A DNA stretch of 64,000 nucleotides from Nocardioidaceae bacterium SCSIO 66511 (GTDB lineage Bacteria > Actinomycetota > Actinomycetes > Propionibacteriales > Nocardioidaceae), in assembly GCA_023100825.1 (NCBI GenBank), contig CP095846.1, positions 2,666,001 to 2,730,000 on the forward strand, read 5' to 3'. Position numbers and translations under genes: made by a program. Within the stretch, counting starts at the first letter, position 1. Each line of letters starts with the position of its first letter. Under the pieces are notes generated by a model. The model had not been told where the DNA came from. It saw nothing but the letters and a program-made list of their open reading frames with translations, and did not search any database. Positions 45,845 to 59,330 of the stretch are shown in pieces.

Positions 45845-47191
45845 CTACTTGTTCGGGCCGATGCCTGCCTGTTCCATCTCGGGGATGATCTTCTTCGTCT
45901 CGTCGAAGGCGATCAGCACGACCGCATCCGGGTCGGCCGATGCAACCTCGCTGACCTCGGCGGAGTAGTTCGGCGACTCGGGCGAGTACAGCACCTTCGC
46001 GACGACCTCGCCGCCCTGCTCGGTGAAGTACTTCTCCACGTTGTCGGCGAGCGCCTCACCGTAGGCCTCCTGACGCGCCATGATCGCGACGTTGGTGAAG
46101 CCGTCCTTGCCGAGCTGGTCAGCCATTACGCGGCCCTGCAGCACATCGGACGGAGCCGTACGGAAGTACAGGCCCTTGTCGTCCTTGGTGTCGAAGGCGG
46201 TCGACGTGTTCGCCGGCGAGATCTGCAGGACACCGGCGTTGGTGATCTGCTTGAGCACCGCGAGCGAGACGTCCGAGGACGCCGCACCGACGATCACGTC
46301 GGCATTCGCCGCGAGCAGCTTGTTGGCCTGCTCGGGGGCGATGTTCGGCGTACCGTCGCCTGAGTCGGCCTCGGTGATGGTGACGTCCTTGCCGAGGACG
46401 CCGCCGGCCTTGTTGATGTCTTCGATGGCGAGCTTGACGCCGGCCGTCTCGGGCGGCTCGAGGAATGCCAGGTCACCGGTCTGCGGCAACAGGGTGCCGA
46501 CCTTGAACTGTCCGTCGCTCTTGCCCGTGCCCTGCACCTGCTGGCCCGCGCTCGGCTTCGGGCTCTCGGTCACCTCACCGGTGATGTAGTCGGTGTTGTG
46601 GAAGGTGTTGTCCTCGCCGTACTCGAAGATGCCGATGGTGGCGGCGGACGGGCTACCCGTGTCGTTGAAGTTGATCGGGCTGCTCACGCCTTCGTAGTCG
46701 ATGTCCTCACCGTTGCCGATGAGGTCGGCGCACTCCTTGAACTCCTCGCATTTGGTACCGGGAGGGCCGGAGACCGCCTGCATCTCCTTTGCGATGGCCT
46801 TCGGGTCATCGGTGTCGGCCTGCACAGCGGAGAGCGCGGTGACGATCGTCGCGTCGTACGACTCGGGGCCGTACGTGTAGCTGTCGAGGCTCTTGTCGAT
46901 CGTCAGCAGCCGCTTGCGGAAGTCGTCGCCGAGCTCGGCGCCCGGGTAGGTCGCCTTGACGCCCTTGAGCGTGCCGGGGTCGAAGTCCTTGCTGTAGTCG
47001 GCGGTGTTGCCGTCGACGAAGTAGACCTGCTTGTTGCTCGTGGTCTGGCCGGCGGCCGCGGCACTGCCGCCGCTGTCGTCGCCGCCGCTGTCGTCGCTGC
47101 CGCCGTCGTCATCGCCGCCACAAGCGGCGAGGACGAGTGCGGTCGCCGCGGCTACCGCCGCAAGCCGGACCGCGGTTGAGGGGCGTCTCAT
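45845..47191 (-). CDS. Circularly permuted LivJ-like substrate-binding lipoprotein
   Basis: The 448-residue lipoprotein (lipobox LAAC, Cys24) belongs to type I amino-acid-binding proteins, but the order of its halves is swapped. Residues ~53-207 are the normal C-terminal half (NKQVYFVDGNTADYS to DYITGEV). Residues ~228-448 are the normal N-terminal half (QFKVGTLLPQTGDLAFLEPP to EQAGIGPNK). They are joined by a 20-residue Pro/Ser/Gln-rich linker. In LivJ the segment now at the new C-terminus (GIGPNK) should run directly into the one now at the new N-terminus (NKQVYFVDG); the Asn-Lys is repeated at both ends. A single uninterrupted frame encodes it. It faces the liv operon and presumably feeds it. 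Confidence 0.9.
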   Translation of the reverse strand: MRRPSTAVRLAAVAAATALVLAACGGDDDGGSDDSGGDDSGGSAAAAGQTTSNKQVYFVDGNTADYSKDFDPGTLKGVKATYPGAELGDDFRKRLLTIDKSLDSYTYGPESYDATIVTALSAVQADTDDPKAIAKEMQAVSGPPGTKCEEFKECADLIGNGEDIDYEGVSSPINFNDTGSPSAATIGIFEYGEDNTFHNTDYITGEVTESPKPSAGQQVQGTGKSDGQFKVGTLLPQTGDLAFLEPPETAGVKLAIEDINKAGGVLGKDVTITEADSGDGTPNIAPEQANKLLAANADVIVGAASSDVSLAVLKQITNAGVLQISPANTSTAFDTKDDKGLYFRTAPSDVLQGRVMADQLGKDGFTNVAIMARQEAYGEALADNVEKYFTEQGGEVVAKVLYSPESPNYSAEVSEVASADPDAVVLIAFDETKKIIPEMEQAGIGPNK

Positions 47192-47346
47192 GGATCCTCC
47201 GGGGTTGTTGTCTCGGACGCGTACTCGCGCACACGGGCGCTCGACTGGCGACCGTTTCAGTGCCTAGAAACTAGCGCGGATTTGTCACGCACATGCATCG
47301 GTTACGCGATCGTCGTTCGATGTTGCGAAGTTGTGACCTCACGACA

Positions 47347-47985
47347 TCAGCCGTCGGCGTCGCGATCCTCGCCGGCACCGTCTGCGATACCGGGTCCGTG
47401 GTCGACAACGCCTTGTGCAACGGCCTTCATGGACAGCCGAAGATCCATCGCGGTCTTCTGGATCCAGCGGAAGGCCTCGGGCTCGGTCAACGTCAGTGAC
47501 TCTTGGAGTACGCCCTTGGCCCGATCGACGAGCTTGCGTGTCTCCAGCCGCTCGGTGAGGTCGTGCACCTCGTCCTCGAGCTGGTTGAGCTCGACGTACC
47601 GGCTCACGGCCATCTCGATCGCCGGTACGAGGTCGGTTTTGCTGAACGGCTTGACGAGGTACGCCATGGCGCCCGCATCGCGTGCACGCTCGACCAGCTC
47701 GCGCTGACTGAACGCCGTCAGCATCACCACCGGGGCGATCCGTTGCGACGCGATGCGCTCGGCCGCGGCTATCCCGTCGAGCTTGGGCATCTTGATGTCC
47801 ATCACGACGAGATCGGGTCGTACGTCTTCGGCCAGTTGGACAGCCTGCTCTCCGTCGGCGGCCTGGCCGACGACGTCATAGCCCTCCTCGGAGAGCATCT
47901 CGGCGAGGTCGAGACGGATCAGCGCCTCGTCCTCCGCGATCACGACGCGACGGGTCGGGGCGGTGGATCCTGCTGGCATCGGCAC
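47347..47985 (-). CDS. pdtaR: ANTAR-domain response regulator, PdtaR-like
   Basis: The 212-residue two-component output protein has an N-terminal receiver (IAEDEALIRLDLAEML; DLVVMDIKMP with the phosphoacceptor Asp; LVKPF with Lys) and a C-terminal ANTAR RNA-binding domain (TRKLVDRAKGVLQ; ANTAR pattern through MDLRLSMKAVAQ). PdtaR-type proteins bind tandem hairpins in mRNA leaders to prevent termination. No cognate kinase lies nearby, which is normal. GTG 47985 follows TAACCT by six bases (likely leaderless). Confidence 0.92.
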   Translation of the reverse strand: MPMPAGSTAPTRRVVIAEDEALIRLDLAEMLSEEGYDVVGQAADGEQAVQLAEDVRPDLVVMDIKMPKLDGIAAAERIASQRIAPVVMLTAFSQRELVERARDAGAMAYLVKPFSKTDLVPAIEMAVSRYVELNQLEDEVHDLTERLETRKLVDRAKGVLQESLTLTEPEAFRWIQKTAMDLRLSMKAVAQGVVDHGPGIADGAGEDRDADG

Positions 47986-48031
47986 GTGAGAAGGTTATCC
48001 CGCGCCGCTCCTTCGTATGCAAGGGGCGCCA

Positions 48032-48115
48032 GCCGGGTTGGCGGAATAGGCAGACGCGATGGTCTCAAAAACCATTGTCCGAAAGGACGTGCGGGTTCAA
48101 GTCCCGCACCCGGCA
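48032..48115 (+). tRNA. tRNA-Leu (anticodon CAA)
   Basis: The cloverleaf closes with acceptor stem GCCGGGT (48032-48038) / ACCCGGC (48108-48114), discriminator A48115, and T-arm GCGGG-TTCAAGT-CCCGC (48091-48107). The anticodon stem ATGGT/ACCAT encloses loop CTCAAAA, giving anticodon CAA, which reads UUG. A long variable arm (TGTCCGAAAGGACG) is typical of class II tRNA-Leu. The 3' CCA is not encoded. Confidence 0.96.
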
Positions 48116-48135
48116 CCGCTCTGAGTCGTCAGCGT

Positions 48136-48660
48136 TTACATCGTGGGTAGCTTGCCGCCACGCGCGAGCGGCGCATTGCAGATCGTCGGCGACATGACCT
48201 CCGCCGGGCTCCCCCATCCCGCGCACTGGTAGTCGGAGTGCCCGTACCAGTCGTGGCCGAACTCGTGCGCAGCGAGCAGTGCGTCATCGTTCACACCGCC
48301 CATGTACAAGGCGATCCGCTGCCCCTGGCCCCAGTTGCAGCCGACGACGTTCGAACCGCCACCACAGTCGGTGATGTAGCCGTTACGACATTCGACGGGC
48401 GTTCCGCCGCCCTCAGTCAGGCCGTTCCACGCGGCGGCACCTTGGCGGATCGCGGCGGCGTACGGCTCGCACGATGCCTCGAGGTGGAAGCTGCGGGCGT
48501 TCGGTGTGTCCCAGCCGGGCCTCGGCTCGGCGATCGTGACCGAGTCGGTCGTGACGTCATGGACGGCAGGTGCCGCTCCTGCCTGGGTGACAGTGCCGGC
48601 GAATGCCGCAGCGACGATCGCGCCGAGAATCCCGAGCCTTGCGAAGACGTGCTTGATCAT
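48136..48660 (-). CDS. Small secreted zinc metalloprotease, snapalysin-like
   Basis: The 174-residue secreted protein has a signal peptide (cleavage near AGA-AP, residue ~29). The zinc motif HEFGHDWYGHSD is followed by VMSP, equivalent to the metzincin Met-turn. Streptomyces snapalysin has HETGHxxGLPD and a similar Met-turn, so this is probably a member or relative of peptidase family M7. Spacing of the third ligand is one residue longer than usual. AAGGAG precedes ATG 48660. Confidence 0.8.
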   Translation of the reverse strand: MIKHVFARLGILGAIVAAAFAGTVTQAGAAPAVHDVTTDSVTIAEPRPGWDTPNARSFHLEASCEPYAAAIRQGAAAWNGLTEGGGTPVECRNGYITDCGGGSNVVGCNWGQGQRIALYMGGVNDDALLAAHEFGHDWYGHSDYQCAGWGSPAEVMSPTICNAPLARGGKLPTM

Positions 48661-48775
48661 GCCGATCTCCTTAGTACGTCCGGGAGACCGGGTACTCCGA
48701 CGCCTCCCACCACAGAGGGCACGTACGACATACCCAGAATGGGCGGCGGATATGCGGAGTCGGTCGAACCGATCG

Positions 48776-50233
48776 TTATTCGGTCGACTCGTCGCCGCGG
48801 TACGCCGGTGCGATCTCGTTGATCGCGTCACCCATCCGATGAATACGAAGGGCGTTCGTCGAGCCCGGAATGCCCGGCGGGCTCCCGGCGACGATCACCA
48901 CCTGCTCACCCTCGGTGCAGTGACCGCTCTCCAGCAGACTGCCGTCGACCTGGCGCACCATCATGTCGGTGTGCTCGACCTCGCGCGCCCAGAACGACTC
49001 CACGCCCCAGGTCATCGCCAGCTGCTCGCGTACGACCGGGTCGGTCGTGAACGCGATGACCGGCACCCGCGAGCGATAGCGGGTGGCCCGTCGCGCAGAG
49101 TCGCCGGACGTCGTGAACGCAACGAGGTACTTCGCCTCGACCGCCTCTGCCACCTCGGCCGCGGCCTTGCAGATCACGCCGCCGCGGGTACGCGGATGCC
49201 AGTCGATCGCGGCCATCTGCGAAAGCCCGTGGTCTTCGGTGGACTCTACGATCCGAGCCATCGTCTGCACGGTCTCGATCGGGTACTGCCCCACGCTGGT
49301 CTCACCCGACAGCATCACGGCGTCGGCGCCGTCGAGCACGGCGTTGGCGACGTCGGAGGCCTCGGCGCGCGTCGGGCGCGGTGAGGAGATCATCGACTCG
49401 AGCATCTGCGTCGCCACGATCACCGGCTTCGCATGCGTACGCGCTCGCTCGATGATCTTCTTCTGCACCAGGGGCACGACCTCGAGCGGAAGCTCAACGC
49501 CGAGGTCTCCGCGTGCGACCATGAAACCGTCGAAGACGTCGATGATCTCCTCGAGGTTCTCGACCGCCTGCGGCTTCTCGATCTTGGCGATCACAGGCCG
49601 GAGCACGTCTTCTTCGCGCATGATGTTGCGTACGTCTTCGGCGTCCGCGGCGTTGCGTACGAACGACAGTGCGACGAAGTCGACTCCCGTACGCAGCGCC
49701 CACCGCAGGTCGCTCACGTCCTTATCGGACATCGCCGGCACGCTGACCTGTACGCCGGGCAGGTTGATGCCCTTGTGGTCGCTGACGGTGCCGCGGACCT
49801 CGACCTCCGTCTCGACCTCGGTGTCGGTGACCTTCGTCGCCCGCAGGCGCACCTGCCCGTCGTCGATCAGGATCTCGTCGCCAGGGTCGACGTCGCCGGG
49901 GAGTCCCTTGTACGTCGTCGAGCAGAACCCCGCGCTGCCTGTGACGTCGGCGACCGAGATGGTGAAGGTGTCACCTGGCTCGAGGGTCTGCGGCCCGTCG
50001 GCGAACGTACCGAGTCGGATCTTGGGGCCCTGCAGATCGGCGACGATGGCTATTGCCTTGCCGGTCTCCTTGCTCGCAGCGCGGACATGCGCGTACGAAC
50101 GCGAGTGGTCATCGGTCGTGCCGTGGCTCAGGTTGAGCCGTGCAACGTCCATGCCCGCTCGCGCAAGCGCGAGGATGTCCTCGTACGAACTGGTTGCTGG
50201 GCCGAGAGTGCAAACGATCTTTGCTCTACGCAC
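48776..50233 (-). CDS. pyk: Pyruvate kinase
   Basis: The 485-residue glycolytic enzyme transfers phosphate from phosphoenolpyruvate to ADP. It shows RRAKIVCTLGPA at the start, RLNLSHGT near 34-41, the substrate Lys in AKIEKPQAVEN, FMVARGDLGVELP, and ATQMLESMI before the C-terminal allosteric domain. GTG 50233 has TAGGGT six bases upstream, suggesting a leaderless mRNA. Confidence 0.96.
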   Translation of the reverse strand: MRRAKIVCTLGPATSSYEDILALARAGMDVARLNLSHGTTDDHSRSYAHVRAASKETGKAIAIVADLQGPKIRLGTFADGPQTLEPGDTFTISVADVTGSAGFCSTTYKGLPGDVDPGDEILIDDGQVRLRATKVTDTEVETEVEVRGTVSDHKGINLPGVQVSVPAMSDKDVSDLRWALRTGVDFVALSFVRNAADAEDVRNIMREEDVLRPVIAKIEKPQAVENLEEIIDVFDGFMVARGDLGVELPLEVVPLVQKKIIERARTHAKPVIVATQMLESMISSPRPTRAEASDVANAVLDGADAVMLSGETSVGQYPIETVQTMARIVESTEDHGLSQMAAIDWHPRTRGGVICKAAAEVAEAVEAKYLVAFTTSGDSARRATRYRSRVPVIAFTTDPVVREQLAMTWGVESFWAREVEHTDMMVRQVDGSLLESGHCTEGEQVVIVAGSPPGIPGSTNALRIHRMGDAINEIAPAYRGDESTE

Positions 50234-50311
50234 GCCACCACCCTAGGGGTTACCGGCCAGTCACCGGAAATTGTTCGCGGAAGAAACAAACCAGATTTCT
50301 CAACCTGGCCT

Positions 50312-51770
50312 TCACACGGCGAGCGGGCGCGCCGTCGGCGGGATCGGAGCGGGTAGTCCGCTCGTGCCCCCCAGGTAGGTGTCGACGCCGGCTGCACAAG
50401 AGCGCCCTTCGGCGAGCGCCCACACGATCAACGACTGGCCGCGCCCCGCATCGCCTGCGACGAACACGCCTTCGACGCTGGTCATGTACTCCTTGTCGCG
50501 CGCGACGTTGCCGCGTTCGTCGAGGTCGACTCCGAGCTGCTCGAGCAGACCCTCGCGCTGGGGTCCGGTGAACCCCATCGCGAACAACACCAGTTGAGCG
50601 GGGATCTCGCGTTCGGTGCCCTCGACCTCGGTCACCTTGCCGTCGACGAACTCGACCTCGACGATCCGCAGTGCCCGTACGTTCCCGTCGTCGTCGCCGA
50701 GGAACTCCTTCGTCGACACGGAGTACGTACGCTCGCCCCCCTCCTCATGGGCGGAGGCGACCCGATAGATCATCGGGTACGTGGGCCAGGGCTGGTTGTC
50801 CGGCCGGTCGTCCGACGGTCGGGGCATGATCTCCAGCTGGGTGACCGAGCGTGCGCCCTGTCGGGTTGCCGTACCGAGACAGTCCGCCCCGGTGTCACCA
50901 CCGCCGATGATCACGACGTCCTTGCCCGTGGCGGTGATCTGATCGGTCACATCTTCGCCGAGCGAGGCGCGGTTCGACTGTGGCAGGTACTCCATCGCCT
51001 GGTGGATGCCGGACAGCTGCCGGCCCGGCACTGGGAGATCGCGGCGTACGGTCGAACCGATCGCCAACACGACGGCGTCGTAGCGCTCGCGAAGCGCCTG
51101 CCCGGTCAGCGTTTCGCCGACCGCGACGCCCGAACGGAACACCGTGCCCTCGCGCCGCATCTGGTCGATCCGCCGGTCGACCTGGACCTTCTCCATCTTG
51201 AACTCCGGGATGCCGTACCGCAGCAGCCCGCCGGGCTTGTCATCACGCTCGTACACCGCGACCGTGTGCCCGGCCCGGGTCAGCTGCTGTGCGGCCGCGA
51301 GTCCGGCGGGCCCGGACCCGATGACGGCAACGGTCTTGCCGGTCAGCCACTCCGGCGGCTCGGCCCGGACGAGTCCTTGGTCCCACGCCTTGTCGATGAT
51401 CGCGACCTCGACGTTCTTGATCGTCACGGGATCGCGGTTGATGCCGACGACACATGCCGTCTCACACGGCGCCGGGCACAGCCGACCTGTGAACTCCGGG
51501 AAGTTGTTCGTCGCATGGAGGCGTTCGATCGCGCCCTCCCAATCGTCACGCCAGACGAGATCGTTCCACTCCGGGATGAGGTTGCCGAGCGGGCATCCGC
51601 TGTGGCAGAACGGGATGCCGCAGTCCATGCAGCGTCCCGCCTGCTCGGTGATGATCGGCAGCAGCGCACGCCCGGGCCCGCCAGGGTAGACCTCCTGCCA
51701 ATCCTGCACGCGTTCGTCGACGGGGCGCCGCTCCGCAACCTCGCGCGGCGTATGCATGAATGCCTTCGGG

Positions 51771-51778
<8 letters not shown>
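50312..51778 (-). CDS. gltD: Glutamate synthase small subunit
   Basis: The 488-residue FAD and iron-sulfur subunit supplies NADPH electrons to GltB. Its N-terminal cysteines ([20 protein letters not shown], residues 51-70; and [10 protein letters not shown] near 100) hold 4Fe-4S clusters. [13 protein letters not shown] binds FAD and GGGDTGADC binds NADPH. Its start overlaps the end of gltB by 8 bp, giving coupled, equimolar translation. Confidence 0.96.
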
Positions 51779-56300
<4,522 letters not shown>

Positions 56301-56689
56301 GGGCACCGCTCCTGTCGTCTGGGATCGAGATGCGGAGAGAATGTCCGTCATCGTGGTGGGACGACATTGGCCCAAGCCCATCCAGATTACATGACCGTAC
56401 GACCCAGTCGCCAAATCGGCTCCCGCGTCGTTGGGGCTGCTTCCCCGATCCTTGGGTTGACACCTTCATCGTTTCTCGTTCGCTTCGGTGCAGACCGCTT
56501 TGGCGGCGACGAGGATCTCGCCGCGGTGGGTTGGGGTTGCTTGTCGGCTGTCCCGATCCGCCGGTTCCCCTGGTTGTTCATCTGCCTCGCCTGACCGCCC
56601 CAAAGATTCCTCAAGAATCTGCGTTTTCCCTTGTGGATAAGGCCTTCTGAGCACCGGTCTTGTCAGTGGCGGGTGGCATGATGCGGGGT
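56301..56689. repeat. Gene-free stretch with a diverged copy of the 3-kb repeat arm
   Basis: These 389 bp between divergent gltB and the HNH gene hold no convincing gene. Positions 56502-56558 contain GGCGGCGACG then GGATCTCGCCGCGGTGGG and GGTTGCTTGTCGGCTGTCCC. This follows the order and spacing of the inverted-repeat arms at 2791-2909 and 3089-3212 (core GCGGCGACG...GGTTcGnTTGCTTGnCGnCT), at lower identity (about 70 percent by eye). The region is also the promoter of gltB. Confidence 0.5.
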
Positions 56690-58075
56690 ATGAGGACGGC
56701 GAACCTGATCGACGACGTCGAGACCACCGACGGTCTCGACATCGCTGCGGCCGCGCGTGCTCAGCTCGCCCGCACCGAGGCCGCGCAGTTCGACGCGGTC
56801 CTTTCGTACCTGCGGCAAATCGCGTCCGAACCGCTCGCGCAGGCCGGTGGGGTGAACGAGTGGACCCGCTACGGCGGATCCGGCACCCCGGCGGTGTCGG
56901 AGTACGCGGTCGCCGAAGTCGGACCCGCCCTCGGCCTATCGGCCAACGGCGCCCGCGCCCTGATCGCGGACGCCCTCGATCTGGCCTACCGCCTCCCACG
57001 CCTGTACGCCTGTCTGCACGACGGGGTGGTGGATGCGTGGCGGATCCGGAAAGTCGCCCGCGCGACCCGGGAGTTCACCATCGCCCAAGCCGGCGACGCC
57101 GACCGACGACTGTCCGCTGCGAATGTCGACGGAACCCCGCTGATCGCACGAATCACCATGCCCCGGCTGCAGCTGGTGCTCGATCAGATCCGGTTCGTCG
57201 ACGACCCCGACGGCGCCGAAAAGAAACGACGTGAAGCACGCAGGCGTCGGGGTGTCACGATCTGGTTCGAAGACGGCGTCGCCCACATTGCCGGCACCCT
57301 GTCGGTTGACGACGGGCAGCGTCTCGACCAACGCCTCGATCAGTTGGTCGAGTCGATGCGGTTCCTCGGCGACCAACGTCCCGACCACATCCTCCGATCC
57401 GTCGCAATGGGCATGGTTCATGAACCCGACAGCCTCGACGACCTCTACGCCCTGGTCGCCGACAAAACCGACGACGACACCGCAGCGGATGTACCAGCCG
57501 AACCCGAATCGCGGCCCGAGCCTGAGCCTGAACCACGCGGGCGTCGTCGCGGTCGCCGTCGTGGGCTGCGCGAGACCGTGCTCTACGTCCATTACGACCG
57601 GTGCTGGGGCACCTGGTCCCTCGACGACGTCGGCGCCATCACCCGGTCTGAAGCCGAACAGATCCTCGGCAAATCATCACGGATCGTCGTCAAACCCGTC
57701 ATCGACTTAGAGACCACGATCTCGACCACCGGCTATGTCGCCCCACCCCGGCTGCGGGAACAGACCGCACTGATGAACGGCCTGACGTGCACCTTCCCGT
57801 ACTGCAACCGTCCCGCGAAACTCGGCGACTACGACCACATCCGCAACTACACCGACGGCGGCCCGACCGACTCACGAAATGGACACCGGCTTTGTCGGTT
57901 CCATCACCGGGCCAAGACATTCACCGCCTGGACCGTGTCGTCACCGGCACCCGGAATCTGGTTGTGGCTGTCACCGGCAGGCCGTTCGTACCTCGTCACA
58001 GCCGGCACCACCACCAAACTCCCCGGCCGAACCGACACAACCGTTCCAGAGAAACGAAAACCCAGCGCCGCCTGA
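56690..58075 (+). CDS. HNH endonuclease / DUF222 protein (13E12 repeat family)
   Basis: The product (461 residues from ATG 56690; 56681 and 56678 are alternative starts) has an N-terminal helical DUF222 domain (residues ~20-250), an Arg/Glu-rich linker, and a C-terminal HNH nuclease with LTCTFPYCNRPAKLGDYDHI and later LCRFHHRAK, which supply the zinc-binding Cys and catalytic His. This is the REP13E12 type, known as repeated and possibly mobile genes in mycobacteria and other actinobacteria. It interrupts the otherwise conserved gltB-lgt neighbourhood. Confidence 0.87.
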   Translation: MRTANLIDDVETTDGLDIAAAARAQLARTEAAQFDAVLSYLRQIASEPLAQAGGVNEWTRYGGSGTPAVSEYAVAEVGPALGLSANGARALIADALDLAYRLPRLYACLHDGVVDAWRIRKVARATREFTIAQAGDADRRLSAANVDGTPLIARITMPRLQLVLDQIRFVDDPDGAEKKRREARRRRGVTIWFEDGVAHIAGTLSVDDGQRLDQRLDQLVESMRFLGDQRPDHILRSVAMGMVHEPDSLDDLYALVADKTDDDTAADVPAEPESRPEPEPEPRGRRRGRRRGLRETVLYVHYDRCWGTWSLDDVGAITRSEAEQILGKSSRIVVKPVIDLETTISTTGYVAPPRLREQTALMNGLTCTFPYCNRPAKLGDYDHIRNYTDGGPTDSRNGHRLCRFHHRAKTFTAWTVSSPAPGIWLWLSPAGRSYLVTAGTTTKLPGRTDTTVPEKRKPSAA

Positions 58076-58077
58076 TA

Positions 58078-58107
58078 CCCCGCCACCTGAGCATCACCGT
58101 GGCGGGG
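58078..58107 (+). terminator. Hairpin after the HNH gene
   Basis: CCCCGCCAC (58078-58086) pairs perfectly with GTGGCGGGG (58099-58107) two bases past the stop codon. It has a 12-base loop and no T-run. Confidence 0.65.
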
Positions 58108-58150
58108 CACAGGCATGCCCACGTGCAGAATCCTCGGACTCAGCAGCCCG

Positions 58151-58705
58151 TCACGGTCGGGTCCGACGCTGTTCGCAACGGCCGCGCACGAGCAAGGCGC
58201 GTCCGAGGGCCGCAACCGTCGCGATGCAGAGCATCGTACGAACGACGTTCCACACGACCCACGTCTGCTCGAACCGCTCACGCACATGGGCGAGATTGTT
58301 GATCTGGTCGGGATCGCCCGCTCGATCGATCTCGTCGTTGAGCGGAATGTGGATCGCACCCGTGATCAGCAACGCCGCGACGTAGAGGGCGAGTGCCGCG
58401 ATGACCCACGCAGCCGCCCGGCTCCCGTCGACGCGAAGCTGCAGCACGGTCGCCAGGATCAGCAACGGCAATGCCAACGTGAAGGTGATCGGGAAGACCG
58501 GGTTTTCATTGAACCGCTGGTTGATCAGTACGAAGGTGTGATCGTCGACTCCGCCCAGATTGGGCATGACCGCAGCGGCGAAGGTGAAGCTGAGCCCGGC
58601 GACGAGCGTCATCATGAGCAGAGCCGAACCGAGCGCGAAGCCCGTCCAGACGTCGGCGCCCGATCGGGTACGGACGCTTCGCGCATGCTGTTGGTACGTC
58701 GCCAT
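58151..58705 (-). CDS. DUF1772 family membrane protein
   Basis: The 184-residue protein has four hydrophobic helices (near 28-48, 78-92, 100-118 and 150-170), with NQRFNENPVFPITFTLALP between the first two. This pattern is typical of DUF1772 (anthrone oxygenase-like fold), but no catalytic function is established. GGAGGAA precedes ATG 58705. Confidence 0.8.
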   Translation of the reverse strand: MATYQQHARSVRTRSGADVWTGFALGSALLMMTLVAGLSFTFAAAVMPNLGGVDDHTFVLINQRFNENPVFPITFTLALPLLILATVLQLRVDGSRAAAWVIAALALYVAALLITGAIHIPLNDEIDRAGDPDQINNLAHVRERFEQTWVVWNVVRTMLCIATVAALGRALLVRGRCEQRRTRP

Positions 58706-58829
58706 GATGTGTTCCTCCGGGTTCGGTCGAGTGCAGCTTCGTATCAGCAACTCTCGCTGCATCGACCGGCCCCGAACATGGCCTACCGTCTCGCCGGCAT
58801 ACGCATTCGTACCGCTCGGAGGCCGCGAC

Positions 58830-59315
58830 TCAGATCGACGTGCCCGCTGCGAAGTGGCGTACGAGGCGCCGATGACGGTGCCGGAAGAGTGCGGCGAGCA
58901 CGACGCGCAGCAGCCCGCCCAGTGGACGGAACGCCCACCTCGGGGAAAAGGTCACCACGTCGACAACCTGGGAGCCGCCGTCCGGCCCCGCGGTGACGGT
59001 ACGGTCATGAACCCAGCGACGCATACTCGCCATCGTCGACTCCTCGCGGAACCGGTGTCCGTGCTCGACGAGGCTGACGCAGAGGTCGTCGTAGTCGAAC
59101 GGCACGACCCCGAGGAGCCGAAGCCAGGCACGCCCGATCGGCATACCGACGTCAAGCGTGTCGATCGTGACTCCACCGGCTCCACGGGGAAGGGACATCG
59201 TCATCCACGGGCGCAGCTCGTCGTTGATGCCCTCGGGCGTGACGACCCGAGCCCAAACGCTCGCGGGCGGTGCCGCCACCGTGCTGCGCTGTACGAACGT
59301 CCAGGTCTGGCGCAT
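58830..59315 (-). CDS. SRPBCC superfamily protein
   Basis: The 161-residue protein has the START/SRPBCC fold pattern: an N-terminal strand FVQRSTVAAPPASVWARV and a C-terminal long helix ending in a basic RHRHRRLVRHF. It likely binds a hydrophobic ligand. GTG 59321 could add two residues; neither start has a clear ribosome site. It lies 15 bp upstream of the lgt stop codon side, facing away from it in the same direction of transcription. Confidence 0.75.
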   Translation of the reverse strand: MRQTWTFVQRSTVAAPPASVWARVVTPEGINDELRPWMTMSLPRGAGGVTIDTLDVGMPIGRAWLRLLGVVPFDYDDLCVSLVEHGHRFREESTMASMRRWVHDRTVTAGPDGGSQVVDVVTFSPRWAFRPLGGLLRVVLAALFRHRHRRLVRHFAAGTSI

Positions 59316-59330
59316 CGTCACTTCGAAGCA

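Noticed and set aside
45845-47191. Assembly error as the simple explanation of the swapped LivJ halves
   Set aside because: Not excluded, but the frame is intact across 448 codons, the signal peptide and stop codon sit correctly at the new ends, and a linker bridges the old termini, which a random misassembly would not create.
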